DNA of 64,000 nt. Origin: Saccharopolyspora erythraea. GTDB lineage: Bacteria > Actinomycetota > Actinomycetes > Mycobacteriales > Pseudonocardiaceae. Position 1 is the first letter of the stretch, and each line of letters opens with the position of its first letter. The notes beneath the pieces were generated by a model, which searched no databases, had not been told where the DNA came from, and was given only the letters and a program-made list of their open reading frames with translations. The stretch is from assembly GCF_018141105.1 (NCBI RefSeq), contig NZ_CP054839.1, forward strand, positions 7,505,411-7,569,410, given 5' to 3'. Positions 1-9,839 of the stretch are shown piece by piece. The position numbers and the translations under genes are program-made.

Positions 1-106
1 GGTCGAGCGCGAACCGTTCGACGAACCGCAGGACGGCTCCCTCGTCCTCGTCACCGGTCTGCTGCAGTCGCTGCTCCATGCGGTCATCCTCGTCATCGGC
101 GTTCAC
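1..106 (-). CDS. MarR/GbsR-type transcriptional regulator, N-terminus only
   Basis: This frame runs off the left edge and is read divergently from the methyltransferase at 175. Only about 35 residues are visible: an acidic start, then a helix reading AVLRFVERFALD. That resembles the opening of actinobacterial GbsR/MarR-type winged-helix regulators, which normally continue into a wHTH domain. I used the GTG at 106. An ATG at 79 in the same frame has a better ribosome site, GAGGA 7 nt upstream, and may be the true start. The divergent layout suggests it controls the methyltransferase. The family call is an inference from a short stretch; the DNA-binding domain lies outside the window. Confidence 0.5.
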   Translation of the reverse strand, partial: MNADDEDDRMEQRLQQTGDEDEGAVLRFVERFALD

Positions 107-123
107 CTGCGCCAAGGATTTTA

Positions 124-154
124 TACGCTTTCCGTATTTCACGGTTTCATGAAA
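124..154. promoter_or_regulatory. Inverted repeats in the divergent regulator/methyltransferase gap
   Basis: Two dyads lie in the AT-rich gap: TACG-N5-CGTA at 124-136 and the perfect palindrome TTTCATGAAA at 145-154. They sit between the divergent starts, where a MarR-type regulator would bind. The palindromes are seen; the operator role is inferred. Confidence 0.4.
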
Positions 155-174
155 TTAGTGTAGCCTTTGGCGCC

Positions 175-987
175 ATGACCGAAGAGATACGGCTGACGGG
201 TGCGCAGGAGACCCTGCTCGGCACCCTCTACGCCAAGGGCCTGGACGCCGCGCGGTCCGATCCCGTGCTCGGCGACACCACGGCGACCGACGTGATGGAC
301 CGCGTCCGCTACGACTTCCGCAGGCTGAAGATGAGCTCCGGCGACCGCATGTCGGTGGTCCTGCGGGCCAAGCACCTCGACGACTGGGTGCGCGGATACC
401 TCGCGGCCCACCCCGACGCCACGGTGCTGCACCTCGGCTGCGGCCTCGACGGCCGGGCGTTCCGGCTCGCGCTGCCGGCGGGCGTGCGCTGGTTCGACGT
501 GGACCAGCCCGACGTGGCCGAGCTCCGGCAGCGCCTGTACCCGTCACCGGACGGCTACGAGCTGATCGGCAGCTCGGTCACCGACACCGGCTGGCTGGAG
601 CGGGTACCGGCCGACCGCACGACGCTGGTCGTGGCCGAGGGGCTGACGATGTACCTCCAGCCCTCCGACGTGCTGAACCTGCTGCGGCGCATCGTCGACC
701 GGTTCCCCGGCGGCGAGATGATGTTCGACGCGGTGCTGCCCTGGACGGTCCGGGCGGCGAAGTACTCGGGCTTCCTGCGGGCCACCGGCGCGTCGTTCGG
801 CTGGGGCATCGCCGATCCGCACGACCTGGAGCGCCAGGTGCCGGGCCTGCGGCTCGTCGTCGAGCAGTCGCTGCTGGAGCTGCCCGAGGTGGAGCGGATG
901 CCCGCCCGCGACCGGCTGACCGCGCGCATCATGACCACCACCCCGCTGCTGAGCAACGCGCTGCGCCTGCTGCGCTACGAGTACTGA
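175..987 (+). CDS. SAM-dependent methyltransferase, leucine carboxyl methyltransferase (LCM) family
   Basis: A 270-residue class I methyltransferase. Residues 84-98 carry the SAM-binding motif I (VLHLGCGLDGRAFRL), followed by the acidic WFDVDQPDV strand and by VVAEGLTMYL. Together these are characteristic of the LCM/Tcmp-type O-methyltransferase family, which methylates carboxyl or hydroxyl groups on small molecules or polyketides. The length fits the family. The substrate cannot be told from sequence. No clear Shine-Dalgarno precedes the ATG, so the transcript may be leaderless. The next coding remnant starts only 12 nt after the stop, which suggests it once formed an operon with a glycosyltransferase. 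Confidence 0.85.
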   Translation: MTEEIRLTGAQETLLGTLYAKGLDAARSDPVLGDTTATDVMDRVRYDFRRLKMSSGDRMSVVLRAKHLDDWVRGYLAAHPDATVLHLGCGLDGRAFRLALPAGVRWFDVDQPDVAELRQRLYPSPDGYELIGSSVTDTGWLERVPADRTTLVVAEGLTMYLQPSDVLNLLRRIVDRFPGGEMMFDAVLPWTVRAAKYSGFLRATGASFGWGIADPHDLERQVPGLRLVVEQSLLELPEVERMPARDRLTARIMTTTPLLSNALRLLRYEY

Positions 988-999
988 GGGGCGGGACCG

Positions 1000-1343
1000 A
1001 TGCGGATCGCGATCCTCTCCTTCGGCACGCGCGGCGACGTCGCACCCTTCACCGGCCTGGGCGCGCGGCTGCGGGAGGCCGGGCACGAGGTGGTCGTCGG
1101 CGTGCACGACTCGTTCGCGCCGATGGTCCGGGACGCCGGGCTCGAACACCGGCCGCTGGCCGCCGACGCCCGGGCGCTGCTCGCCGGCGAGGCCGGCAAG
1201 CGCCTGCGCGACCACGGCAGCGGCGTGCGCGGGATCGCCGAGCAGTTGCGGCACGCCGGCGACTTCACCGAGACGATGAACGAGCTCGGCGAGAGCGTCG
1301 TCGAGGCCGCACGCGACGCGGACCTCCTGCTGCTGCAGAGCGC
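1000..1343 (+). pseudogene. Glycosyltransferase family 1 (UGT-like), N-terminal fragment
   Basis: The frame begins like a macrolide/MGT-type GT1 glycosyltransferase (MRIAILSFGTRGDVAPF, then GLGARLREAGHEV), an acceptor-side Rossmann half. It holds family sense for only about 110 residues, to the LLLLQSASR stretch; the frame itself stops at 1440. Complete members have about 400 residues, so the donor-sugar domain is gone. From about 1335 the DNA instead encodes, in another frame, the tail of a LysR regulator. A deletion that joined two genes explains this. It lies 12 nt behind the methyltransferase, so the pair may once have tailored the same small molecule. Confidence 0.7.
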
Positions 1344-1622
1344 CTCGCGGCCATCGGCCTGCGGCGCCGGGTCGCCGTCGTGCTGCCCAGTCACACGGCG
1401 GCGATGTTCCTCGCGCGCGACACCGACCTCGTGTGCCTGACACCGGCGATAAGCGGCAACGGCACCGCGGACGCCCTCGGCCTGCACACCTTCGAGGTGC
1501 CGCTCGAACTCCCGCCGGTGGAGGTCGGCATGGCGTGGCATCCGCGCAATGACGCCGACCCCGCGCACCGGTGGCTTCGCGACCACATCCGCCAAGCCGT
1601 GACCTCGCTGCGGCTGCTCTGA
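1332..1622 (+). pseudogene. LysR-family regulator, C-terminal fragment
   Basis: In the frame that ends at 1622 the DNA encodes AAERLAAIGLRRRVAVVLPS, then a stretch ending GMAWHPRNDADPAHRWLRDHIR. This is the closing part of a LysR substrate-binding domain; the xMxWHPRxDxDPAHRWLR end is typical. About 95 residues remain of an expected 300, with no helix-turn-helix and no plausible start. It is fused out of frame to the glycosyltransferase remnant just upstream. It is most likely non-functional, although the GTG at 1380 could in principle start a short peptide. Confidence 0.7.
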
Positions 1623-1714
1623 CCGACTGGCCGCACATCGCACGTCGGTCCCAGATCCCCGCCCTTTCGGGGCCGCGGGAGGCTGGCAAGCGCGGTCGTC
1701 CGGACCCGAGCGTG

Positions 1715-1918
1715 ATCCTCGGCCGGAGACTCGTCGGTCAGAGCTTGGTCAGGAGGACTCGGCCAGAGCTTGATCGGGGGCGGTCAGCGAACTCGGCTGA
1801 AGCTTGGTTGGCAGGTACTCGGCTAGAGCTTGGTCAGCCGACTCGGCCAAAGCCTGGTCAGCGGACTCGGCCAAAGCCTGGTCAGCCGACTCGGCCAAAG
1901 CTTGGTCAGCGGACTCGA

Positions 1919-1936
<18 letters not shown>
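1715..1936. repeat. Degenerate 24-bp tandem repeat continuous with the 3' end of pcrA
   Basis: About eight imperfect copies of a roughly 24-bp unit (core ACTCGGCCAAAGC, then YTGGTCAGCSG) run up to and over the pcrA stop codon. Read on the minus strand, the unit begins CTGACCAAGCT, the bases that encode the last residues of PcrA (LTKL) before its TGA. The array therefore looks like serial duplication of the gene's own 3' end. Copies nearest pcrA are most alike; distal ones are decayed. This also fills the 296-base gap between the LysR remnant and pcrA. Confidence 0.8.
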
Positions 1937-4537
<2,601 letters not shown>

Positions 4538-4827
4538 CGCCGCTCCACGTTACCGGCACTCCCTGACAGCCCGTGCGGTCCCGGCCCGCATCCGCGCCCA
4601 CCCATCTCCGGGGACCGACTGGGGACTTCCCCGATCCGCCGAGGGGTCGCCGACCGCAACCGTGGTCGGGCACCCGCTCCCGCGACACCGCCTCCGGGTC
4701 GGCGGCGCGCGGCCGGACCGCCACGGGCCTCGGAACACGTCGCCGCCGGACGCGCCCGGCCGCACCGGGCCGGTCCGGCGACCGCCGGACGCCCGGAACC
4801 GAGCCGAGGCAGAAACGAGCCGTCCGC

Positions 4828-5457
4828 ATGACCTGGTTAGCCGAGATCGACACCGCGATACGGGACTTCGTGGCCTGGGCGTCCGCCCTCGATCCCTGGT
4901 TGTGCGTGCTGGCGGTTCTCATTGTCCTCTCCCTGGAGACCTCCCTGTTCGTCGGCTTGCTGGTGCCCGGCGAGGCGGCCCTGCTGCTGGCCGTGGGCGT
5001 GCTCGGGGCTCGGTGGGCACTGCCGCTGTTCGGCGTCGCGGTGCTGGCCAACCTGATCGGGCAGACCGGTGGCTACTGGCTCGGCCGAACGCTCGGTCCG
5101 GGCCTGCGCCGCACCTGGGCGGGGCGCAAGATCGGCGAGCAGCGCTGGGCGGCGGCCGAGGCGGTCGTCCACGGCTCGGGCGGCCGGGCGCTGATCACGA
5201 CGCGGTTCGTGGCCGTGGTGCACGCGGTGGTGCCCGCCGTCGTCGGGACGCTGCGCATGCCGTTCCGCCGCTTCCTGCTGCTGGCGGCCGTAGGCGCCGC
5301 GCTGTGGGCGGCGGTGCTGACCACGGCCGCGGTGGCGCTCGGCGAGGCGGCGCGCGTCGTCGGCTACGGCTGGATGGCGCTGCTGCTGACGTGCATCGGC
5401 GGCGGTGGGGCCGGTGTCGTGCTGATCCGGGCCGCGCGGCGACGACGGTCCGCGTGA
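4828..5457 (+). CDS. DedA-family (SNARE-associated/VTT domain) membrane protein
   Basis: I start at the ATG at 4828 (MTWLAEIDTAIRDF), giving 209 residues, the usual DedA length. The open frame extends further upstream only as low-complexity Arg/Pro sequence. Features are an amphipathic N-terminus, the re-entrant-loop region ETSLFVGLLVPGEAALL, the glycine-rich segment NLIGQTGGYWLGRTLG, and a conserved arginine in TTRFVAVVHAVVP, followed by two hydrophobic helices. DedA proteins are inner-membrane proteins; several are now linked to recycling of undecaprenyl phosphate or phospholipid flipping. The ribosome site is weak. The 290 bases between it and divergent pcrA show no other gene. Confidence 0.85.
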   Translation: MTWLAEIDTAIRDFVAWASALDPWLCVLAVLIVLSLETSLFVGLLVPGEAALLLAVGVLGARWALPLFGVAVLANLIGQTGGYWLGRTLGPGLRRTWAGRKIGEQRWAAAEAVVHGSGGRALITTRFVAVVHAVVPAVVGTLRMPFRRFLLLAAVGAALWAAVLTTAAVALGEAARVVGYGWMALLLTCIGGGGAGVVLIRAARRRRSA

Positions 5458-5737
5458 CGGCGCTGCCGTCTGGCGCACCGAATGCCGTGGCATCCGCGAT
5501 GCGGAACGCGGTGACGGAGAAGGCTGTGACAAACAAAGCTGTGACACGGGAGTCGGGGTCACGGCGGGCAGGGACGGGAAGTCGGTGATCTTCGCTCATG
5601 AGACCACGTTTCCCGCAGTTCGGACCGCCTTCAAGAAGATTCACTCGAACAAGTGATCGATACCACCGCCGGCCATCCCGCTTCCCACCTCTCGGGAAGA
5701 ACGGCCCAGCACATGGCAGTGCCTTACCGGGCTGTGG
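5458..5737. other. Gap between dedA and the chorismate mutase leader
   Basis: No convincing gene is seen. It contains a short imperfect repeat (GCTGTGACA twice near 5523-5541) and an inverted repeat TCACT-N6-AGTGA at 5641-5656. The chorismate mutase leader begins just downstream. Confidence 0.4.
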
Positions 5738-5743
5738 CAGACT
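5738..5743 (+). promoter_or_regulatory. Probable -10 element for the chorismate mutase transcript
   Basis: CAGACT lies 6 nt before the GTG of the leader peptide, so transcription would begin at or next to that GTG and the leader peptide would be translated from a leaderless end. The same GGCAGACTG or GGGCAGACTG context precedes the ATG of the gene at 8654. No good -35 hexamer is seen. Confidence 0.4.
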
Positions 5744-5749
5744 GGTCGC

Positions 5750-5812
5750 GTGCTGACGCAGAGCTACGACTTTTTCTACGGGCCCGGGACTCCGGCGCCC
5801 GTAGCTGCGTGA
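5750..5812 (+). CDS. Aromatic-amino-acid leader peptide of the chorismate mutase attenuator
   Basis: A 20-codon frame starting GTG and ending TGA encodes a peptide whose centre reads SYDFFYG: two Tyr and two Phe codons within five codons (TAC GAC TTT TTC TAC, 5765-5779). Tyr and Phe are the end products of the branch that chorismate mutase opens. The frame sits immediately upstream of mutually exclusive RNA hairpins and 98 nt before the chorismate mutase ATG. By analogy with the trp and pheA leaders of enteric bacteria, ribosome stalling at these codons when charged tRNA-Tyr or tRNA-Phe is scarce would favour read-through. The frame and codons are seen; function is inferred. Confidence 0.7.
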   Translation: MLTQSYDFFYGPGTPAPVAA

Positions 5813-5835
5813 GCTCCACACACACTACGAACGCC
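5776..5835 (+). promoter_or_regulatory. Pause hairpin (1:2) and antiterminator (2:3) of the attenuator
   Basis: Segment 1, CTACGGGC (5776-5783), pairs fully with segment 2, GCCCGTAG (5797-5804), enclosing a further CCGG/CCGG stem. Segment 2 (5794-5804) can instead pair with segment 3 (5825-5835): CGTAG with CTACG and GGCG with CGCC across a 2x2 internal loop. Segment 3 overlaps the 5' arm of the terminator. Segment 1 overlaps the last Tyr codon and segment 2 lies next to the leader stop codon, so ribosome position would choose the fold. Pairings were worked out by hand. Confidence 0.65.
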
Positions 5836-5862
5836 CCGGGGTCCTCGACCCCGGGGCGTTCG
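5828..5862 (+). terminator. Attenuator terminator hairpin before chorismate mutase
   Basis: A perfect 16-bp stem (5828-5843 with 5847-5862) with a CTC loop, almost all G-C, lies 16 nt after the leader-peptide stop and 48 nt before the chorismate mutase ATG. There is no U-tract, as is common for actinobacterial terminators. Confidence 0.75.
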
Positions 5863-5910
5863 CGCGTCGGGGTCCGGGAACCACGGGCACACGAGCCGGA
5901 GGGCGACCTC

Positions 5911-6213
5911 ATGAACACCACCGTGGATGGTGACCAGCCGCGATCCGAAGCGTCCGCCGAGACGGGCACGGCGGATGCGATCGCCGGCTTCCGCGCCGAG
6001 ATCGACCACCTGGACGCCGAGATCCTGCGGCTGGTCAAGCGCCGGGCGGAGGTCTCGCGCCAGGTCGGCGAGGCCAGGATGGCCGCGGGCGGACCCCGCA
6101 TCGTCTACAACCGCGAGATGGACGTGCTCGCCCGCTACCGCGATCTCGGGCCGGAAGGCCGCGAGCTGGCCATGATCCTGCTCCGGCTCGGCCGGGGTCG
6201 CCTCGGCCACTGA
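5911..6213 (+). CDS. aroQ: Chorismate mutase, AroQ class, short intracellular form
   Basis: A 100-residue all-helical chorismate mutase that converts chorismate to prephenate, the committed step toward Phe and Tyr. The ATG at 5911 has GGAGGG about 7 nt upstream. The AroQ signature is clear: FRAEIDHLDAEILRLVKRRAEVSRQVGEARM, then RIVYNREMDVLARYRDLGPEG, with the catalytic Arg and Lys of helix 1 and the Arg of YNRE. The size and the pcrA neighbour match the mycobacterial AroQ-delta enzyme (Rv0948c type), which is activated by complex formation with DAHP synthase. It appears to be controlled by the Tyr/Phe attenuator directly upstream, and it is followed by a hairpin at 6250. Confidence 0.93.
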   Translation: MNTTVDGDQPRSEASAETGTADAIAGFRAEIDHLDAEILRLVKRRAEVSRQVGEARMAAGGPRIVYNREMDVLARYRDLGPEGRELAMILLRLGRGRLGH

Positions 6214-6249
6214 CGGCGGGTCCGGCACAGCCGAGTCGACGGACGCTCG

Positions 6250-6280
6250 CTGCCGGGGCACCACCCGAGTGCCCCGGCAG
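6250..6280. terminator. Bidirectional hairpin between converging aroQ and the MFS gene
   Basis: A 12-bp perfect stem, CTGCCGGGGCAC with GTGCCCCGGCAG, and a 7-nt loop lie between the two convergent stops. Confidence 0.7.
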
Positions 6281-6354
6281 CCGGACCTCCGGCCACGCCC
6301 CGCGAGCCTCGTCGACAGGTCGGCTTCTCCTGCCGCGGACAGCCGCCGGCAGCG

Positions 6355-7680
6355 CTACACGGCGTCGTTCGCCGCGAGATCGCGCGTCCGGGTCTCCGGC
6401 GACACGGCCACCGCGATGATGGTGATCACCGAGCACAGCGCCACGTAGATCGCGATCGGCAGCGACGAGCCGAAGGCCGCCAGCAGCGCGGTGGCGATGA
6501 TCGGCGCCAGCGAGCCGGCCACGATGGAGGCGAGCTGGTAGCCGATGGAGGCGCCGGAGTAGCGCACCCTGGTGCCGAACAGCTCGGCGAAGTAGGCCGC
6601 CTGCGGCCCGTACATCGCGCCGTGGAACACCAGCCCCACCGTGGTGGCGAAGGTGATCACGAAGAACGACCTGGTGTCGAGCATCGTGAAGAACACGAAC
6701 GCCCACAGGCCGGTGCCGACCGCGCCGACCAGGTACACCGGCCGCCTGCCGATCCGGTCCGACAGCGCTCCCCACAGCGGGATGCTGATCAAGTGGATCA
6801 CCGCCGCGATCAGCGACGCGTTGAGCGCGACCGAGCGCGGCAGCTCCAGGAACGTCGCCACGTAGGTGAGCACGAAGGACGTCAGCACGTAGTAGACGAC
6901 GTTCTCGGCGAACCGGGCGCCCATGGCGATGAGCACCTCGCGCTTGTAGCTGCGCAGCACCTCCATGATCGGCGCGTGCTGCTCGGTGCCCTCCTCCGCG
7001 GCCTTGCGGGCGGCCTCCACGAACAGCGGCGATTCGGCCACCGCCAGCCGCACCCACAGCCCGATCAGCACCAGCACGCCGGACAGCAGGAAGGCGATCC
7101 GCCAGCCCCAGGCCAGGAACGCCTCGTCGGTCTGCACCGCGGCCAGCACGGCCAGCACCGCCGTGCCGAGCAGGTTGCCCAGCGGCACCCCGGCCTGCGG
7201 CCACGAAGCCCAGAAGCCCCGGTGCTTCGCCGACCCGTGCTCGGAGACGATGAGCACCGCGCCGCCCCACTCGCCGCCGATGGCGAAGCCCTGGACGAGC
7301 CGCAGGAGCGTCAGCACCAGCGGCGCGGCCACGCCGATGGTCTGGAAGGTCGGCAGCAGACCGATCAGGAACGTGGCTCCGCCCATCATGATCAGGCTCA
7401 CGACCAGGAGCTTCTTGCGGCCGAGCCGGTCGCCGTAGTGACCGAAGACCAGCCCGCCCAGCGGCCGGGCGATGAACCCGACGGCGTAGGTGACGAACGC
7501 CAGCATCGTGCCGATCAGCGGGTCGTCGCTGAAGGGGAAGAACAGCTTGTTGAACACCAGCGCGGCGGCGGAGCCGTAGAGGAAGAAGTCGTACCACTCC
7601 ACCGTCGTGCCGACCAGGCTCGCTCCTACGACCCGCGACTTGGCGGAGCGGCTGGGTGCGTTCGCGGAACCGGTGCTCAT
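6355..7680 (-). CDS. MFS transporter, metabolite:H+ symporter (MHS) family
   Basis: A 441-residue, twelve-helix major facilitator. The opening ASLVGTTVEWYDFFLYGSAAAL and the loop motif FGHYGDRLGRKK are diagnostic of the MHS family (ShiA/ProP/KgtP-like), which imports small carboxylates or osmolytes with protons. The ATG at 7680 has AAAGGGG 5 nt upstream; the open frame extends further but into the next gene. It lies 17 nt after the hydroxybutyrate dehydrogenase stop, so the two form an operon. Context suggests uptake of 3-hydroxybutyrate, acetoacetate or a related acid; the substrate is an inference. Confidence 0.88.
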   Translation of the reverse strand: MSTGSANAPSRSAKSRVVGASLVGTTVEWYDFFLYGSAAALVFNKLFFPFSDDPLIGTMLAFVTYAVGFIARPLGGLVFGHYGDRLGRKKLLVVSLIMMGGATFLIGLLPTFQTIGVAAPLVLTLLRLVQGFAIGGEWGGAVLIVSEHGSAKHRGFWASWPQAGVPLGNLLGTAVLAVLAAVQTDEAFLAWGWRIAFLLSGVLVLIGLWVRLAVAESPLFVEAARKAAEEGTEQHAPIMEVLRSYKREVLIAMGARFAENVVYYVLTSFVLTYVATFLELPRSVALNASLIAAVIHLISIPLWGALSDRIGRRPVYLVGAVGTGLWAFVFFTMLDTRSFFVITFATTVGLVFHGAMYGPQAAYFAELFGTRVRYSGASIGYQLASIVAGSLAPIIATALLAAFGSSLPIAIYVALCSVITIIAVAVSPETRTRDLAANDAV

Positions 7681-7697
7681 TGCGACCCCTTTCCGGG

Positions 7698-8504
7698 TCA
7701 GTGGGCGGCCCAGCCACCGTCGATGGGGAACGAAGAGCCGGTGACCGACCTGGTGCCCGGCCCGCACAACCAGACCGCCAGCGCGGCCACCTCGTCGGGC
7801 TCGACCAGCCGCTTGACGGGGGTGCGCGCCAGCAGCACGTCCTCGACGACCTGGGCCTCCGGCACGCGGTGCAGGACCGCCTGCTCGGCGACCTGCCGCT
7901 CGACCAGCGGCGTGCGGACGAACCCGGGGCATATGCAGTTGGAGGTGACGCCGTGCGAGGCGCCTTCGAGCGCGATCGTCTTGGACAGGCCCTCCAGCCC
8001 GTGCTTCACCGCCACGTACGCGCTCTTGTAGGGCGATGCGCGAAGCCCGTGGATGGAGGAGACGTTGATGATGCGCCCCCAGCCCCGGTCGTACATGCCG
8101 GGCAGGGCCGCGCGGACGATCCGGAACGGCGACTCCAGCATCACCGCGAGCATCCGGCTGAAGGTGTCCGGCGGGAACTGGTGCACCGGTGCCACGTGCT
8201 GCATGCCCGCGTTGTTGACCACGATGTCGGCGCCCGGGCCGACCTCGGCCGCGGCGTCCGGGTCGCTGAGGTCGACGATCCTGGCCTCACCGCCGATCTC
8301 GGCCGCGACCTGCTCCGCGGACTCGGCGTTCCGGTCCACGACCAGCACCGATGCCCCCGCCTCGGCCAGCCGCCGGGACACCGCCGCCCCGATGCCGCTG
8401 CCCCCACCGGTCACGACGGCGCGCCTGCCTGCGAGGAAGGTCGTGCCGCCACCCCCGCTTTCCCCCGAACCGTTCGCGTCGAGATCGTCCGAGCGGTCAC
8501 TCAT
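7698..8504 (-). CDS. bdhA: 3-hydroxybutyrate dehydrogenase-like short-chain dehydrogenase
   Basis: A 268-residue NAD-dependent SDR. The nucleotide-binding glycine motif VVTGGGSGIG, the NNAG motif (IVVNNAGMQHVAPVHQFP), the catalytic Ser and YxxxK (INVSSIHGLRASPYKSAYVAVKHG), and the late CPGFVRTPLV segment are all present. The pattern NNAGMQHVAPV followed by SSIHGLRASPYKSAYV is typical of D-beta-hydroxybutyrate dehydrogenase, which oxidises 3-hydroxybutyrate to acetoacetate. I start at the ATG at 8504; the first 30 or so residues are Ser/Gly-rich and poorly conserved. The operon with an MHS transporter supports ketone-body or PHB-monomer use. Confidence 0.85.
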   Translation of the reverse strand: MSDRSDDLDANGSGESGGGGTTFLAGRRAVVTGGGSGIGAAVSRRLAEAGASVLVVDRNAESAEQVAAEIGGEARIVDLSDPDAAAEVGPGADIVVNNAGMQHVAPVHQFPPDTFSRMLAVMLESPFRIVRAALPGMYDRGWGRIINVSSIHGLRASPYKSAYVAVKHGLEGLSKTIALEGASHGVTSNCICPGFVRTPLVERQVAEQAVLHRVPEAQVVEDVLLARTPVKRLVEPDEVAALAVWLCGPGTRSVTGSSFPIDGGWAAH

Positions 8505-8653
8505 AGCCCAGGAACCTATGCGTGATTCGAGTCTCAATCCAGAGGATCGTCACAACCTTTTGGTCCACTTCGGCGACGGGTCCGCGGCACCCCTGGACGA
8601 TTTCCGGGATATCACCCATACCGGGCGCGCCCCGAGCAGGGCAGACTGAACAC

Positions 8654-8962
8654 ATGGGTCTTGTTGTCTTCCTCGTGACGCTCGTGGCGGTACTCGCGGC
8701 CGCAGGACACGCGGGGTACCTCGCGATGCTTACGTCGGCGGCCAAGAAGCGGCCCGGCGGCGGACCGGCGGCGGAGTTCGCCAAGAAGCGGATGCCGGTC
8801 GCGGGCGTCATGCTCGGCGTGACGCTGCTGGCCATGCTGATCGGCACAGGTGAAACCTGGGGGGCGGACGTGTTCGCGGTGCTGCTCGCCGCGGGTGGCG
8901 GCGTCGGGTCGGTCAAGGCGCTGCAGACCAGCCAGAGCCGGTTCCGCGAGGGCCACTACTGA
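8654..8962 (+). CDS. Small membrane protein of unknown function
   Basis: A 102-residue protein starting at the ATG at 8654. Two or three hydrophobic stretches are seen: GLVVFLVTLVAVLAAAGHAG, VAGVMLGVTLLAMLIG, and FAVLLAAGGGVGSVKAL, separated by a basic loop (KKRPGGG...KKR). I do not recognise the family. There is no Shine-Dalgarno; a CAGACT -10 element at 8642-8647 places the transcript start at or beside the ATG, so it is probably leaderless. The divergent dehydrogenase start at 8504 shares the 150-bp promoter region. Confidence 0.65.
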   Translation: MGLVVFLVTLVAVLAAAGHAGYLAMLTSAAKKRPGGGPAAEFAKKRMPVAGVMLGVTLLAMLIGTGETWGADVFAVLLAAGGGVGSVKALQTSQSRFREGHY

Positions 8963-9004
8963 GCTTCCCGGCGGCGACGCGGGAGGGGCACCACCGATAG
9001 TGTG

Positions 9005-9017
9005 TTACTCGAAGTAA
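9005..9017. promoter_or_regulatory. Palindrome upstream of the PIG-L deacetylase gene
   Basis: TTACT-CGA-AGTAA is a 13-bp dyad about 40 bp before the -10 element TAGTCT (9056-9061) of the next gene. The 8-bp core resembles the palindrome upstream of the oxidase gene at 33564. It looks like an operator for a TetR- or MarR-type regulator not in the window. Confidence 0.4.
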
Positions 9018-9068
9018 TCACACGACCCCGAAGCGTCGCCGCCGCGCGGCCGTCTTAGTCTGGTCGCC

Positions 9069-9803
9069 ATGACCACCGCACCGGAGTCCCCCACGGGGAC
9101 GCGCCGCGCGCTGGTGGTCACCGCGCACCCCGACGACGTCGACTTCGGCTCCGCCGGGACGGTCGCGTCGTGGACCGCCGCGGGCGTGGGGGTCACCTAC
9201 TGCATCTGCACCAACGGCGACGCGGGCGGTTTCGACGCCACGGCGCGCGAGGACATGCCGGTGATCCGGCAGCAGGAGCAGCGCGCCGCCGCGGCCGCGG
9301 TCGGAGTCACCGACGTGCACTTCCTCGGCTACCGCGACGGCCAGCTCAGCGCCGATCTCGAGCTGCGGCGGGACATCACCAGGATGATCCGCACGGTCCG
9401 CCCCGACCGGGTGCTCACGCACTCACCGGAGATCAACTGGGCACGCATCGCGATGTCGCACCCGGACCACCGCGCCGTCGGCGAGGCGACGCTGGCCGCG
9501 GTGTACCCGGACGCCCGCAACGAGTTCGCGCACCCCGACCTGCTGCTCCAGCACGGGTTGCGCCCCTGGCTGGTGCCCGAGTTGTGGATGTCGGAAGCCC
9601 CCGACGAACGGGCCAACCGGGCCGTGGACATCACCGACCACTTCGAGGCCAAGCTCGCCGCGCTGTCGGCGCACCGCTCGCAGACCGGGCACCTGGGCGA
9701 CCTCGAAGGCTCGATCCGCAGACACCTGGCGCGCACCGCCGAGCGCCACGGCATGGCCGTGGGCAGGCTCGCCGAGGCGTTCCACGTCGTCGACACGTCC
9801 TGA
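9069..9803 (+). CDS. PIG-L/LmbE-family zinc deacetylase
   Basis: A 244-residue member of the PIG-L superfamily, which removes N-acetyl groups from GlcNAc-containing substrates (MshB, Mca, teicoplanin and lincomycin-type deacetylases). The zinc-binding AHPDDVDFG motif is at residues 19-27. The third metal ligand region is SHPDHRAVGEATL, and CTNGDAGGF follows the first strand. MshB/Mca-type enzymes of mycothiol metabolism are somewhat longer (about 290), so the exact substrate is uncertain. TAGTCT 7 nt before the ATG and no ribosome site point to a leaderless mRNA. It is followed by an unrelated membrane-protein gene 36 nt downstream. Confidence 0.85.
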   Translation: MTTAPESPTGTRRALVVTAHPDDVDFGSAGTVASWTAAGVGVTYCICTNGDAGGFDATAREDMPVIRQQEQRAAAAAVGVTDVHFLGYRDGQLSADLELRRDITRMIRTVRPDRVLTHSPEINWARIAMSHPDHRAVGEATLAAVYPDARNEFAHPDLLLQHGLRPWLVPELWMSEAPDERANRAVDITDHFEAKLAALSAHRSQTGHLGDLEGSIRRHLARTAERHGMAVGRLAEAFHVVDTS

Positions 9804-9839
9804 AGGCCGGTCCCCCGGCCCCGAGAAAGTCGAGACCCG

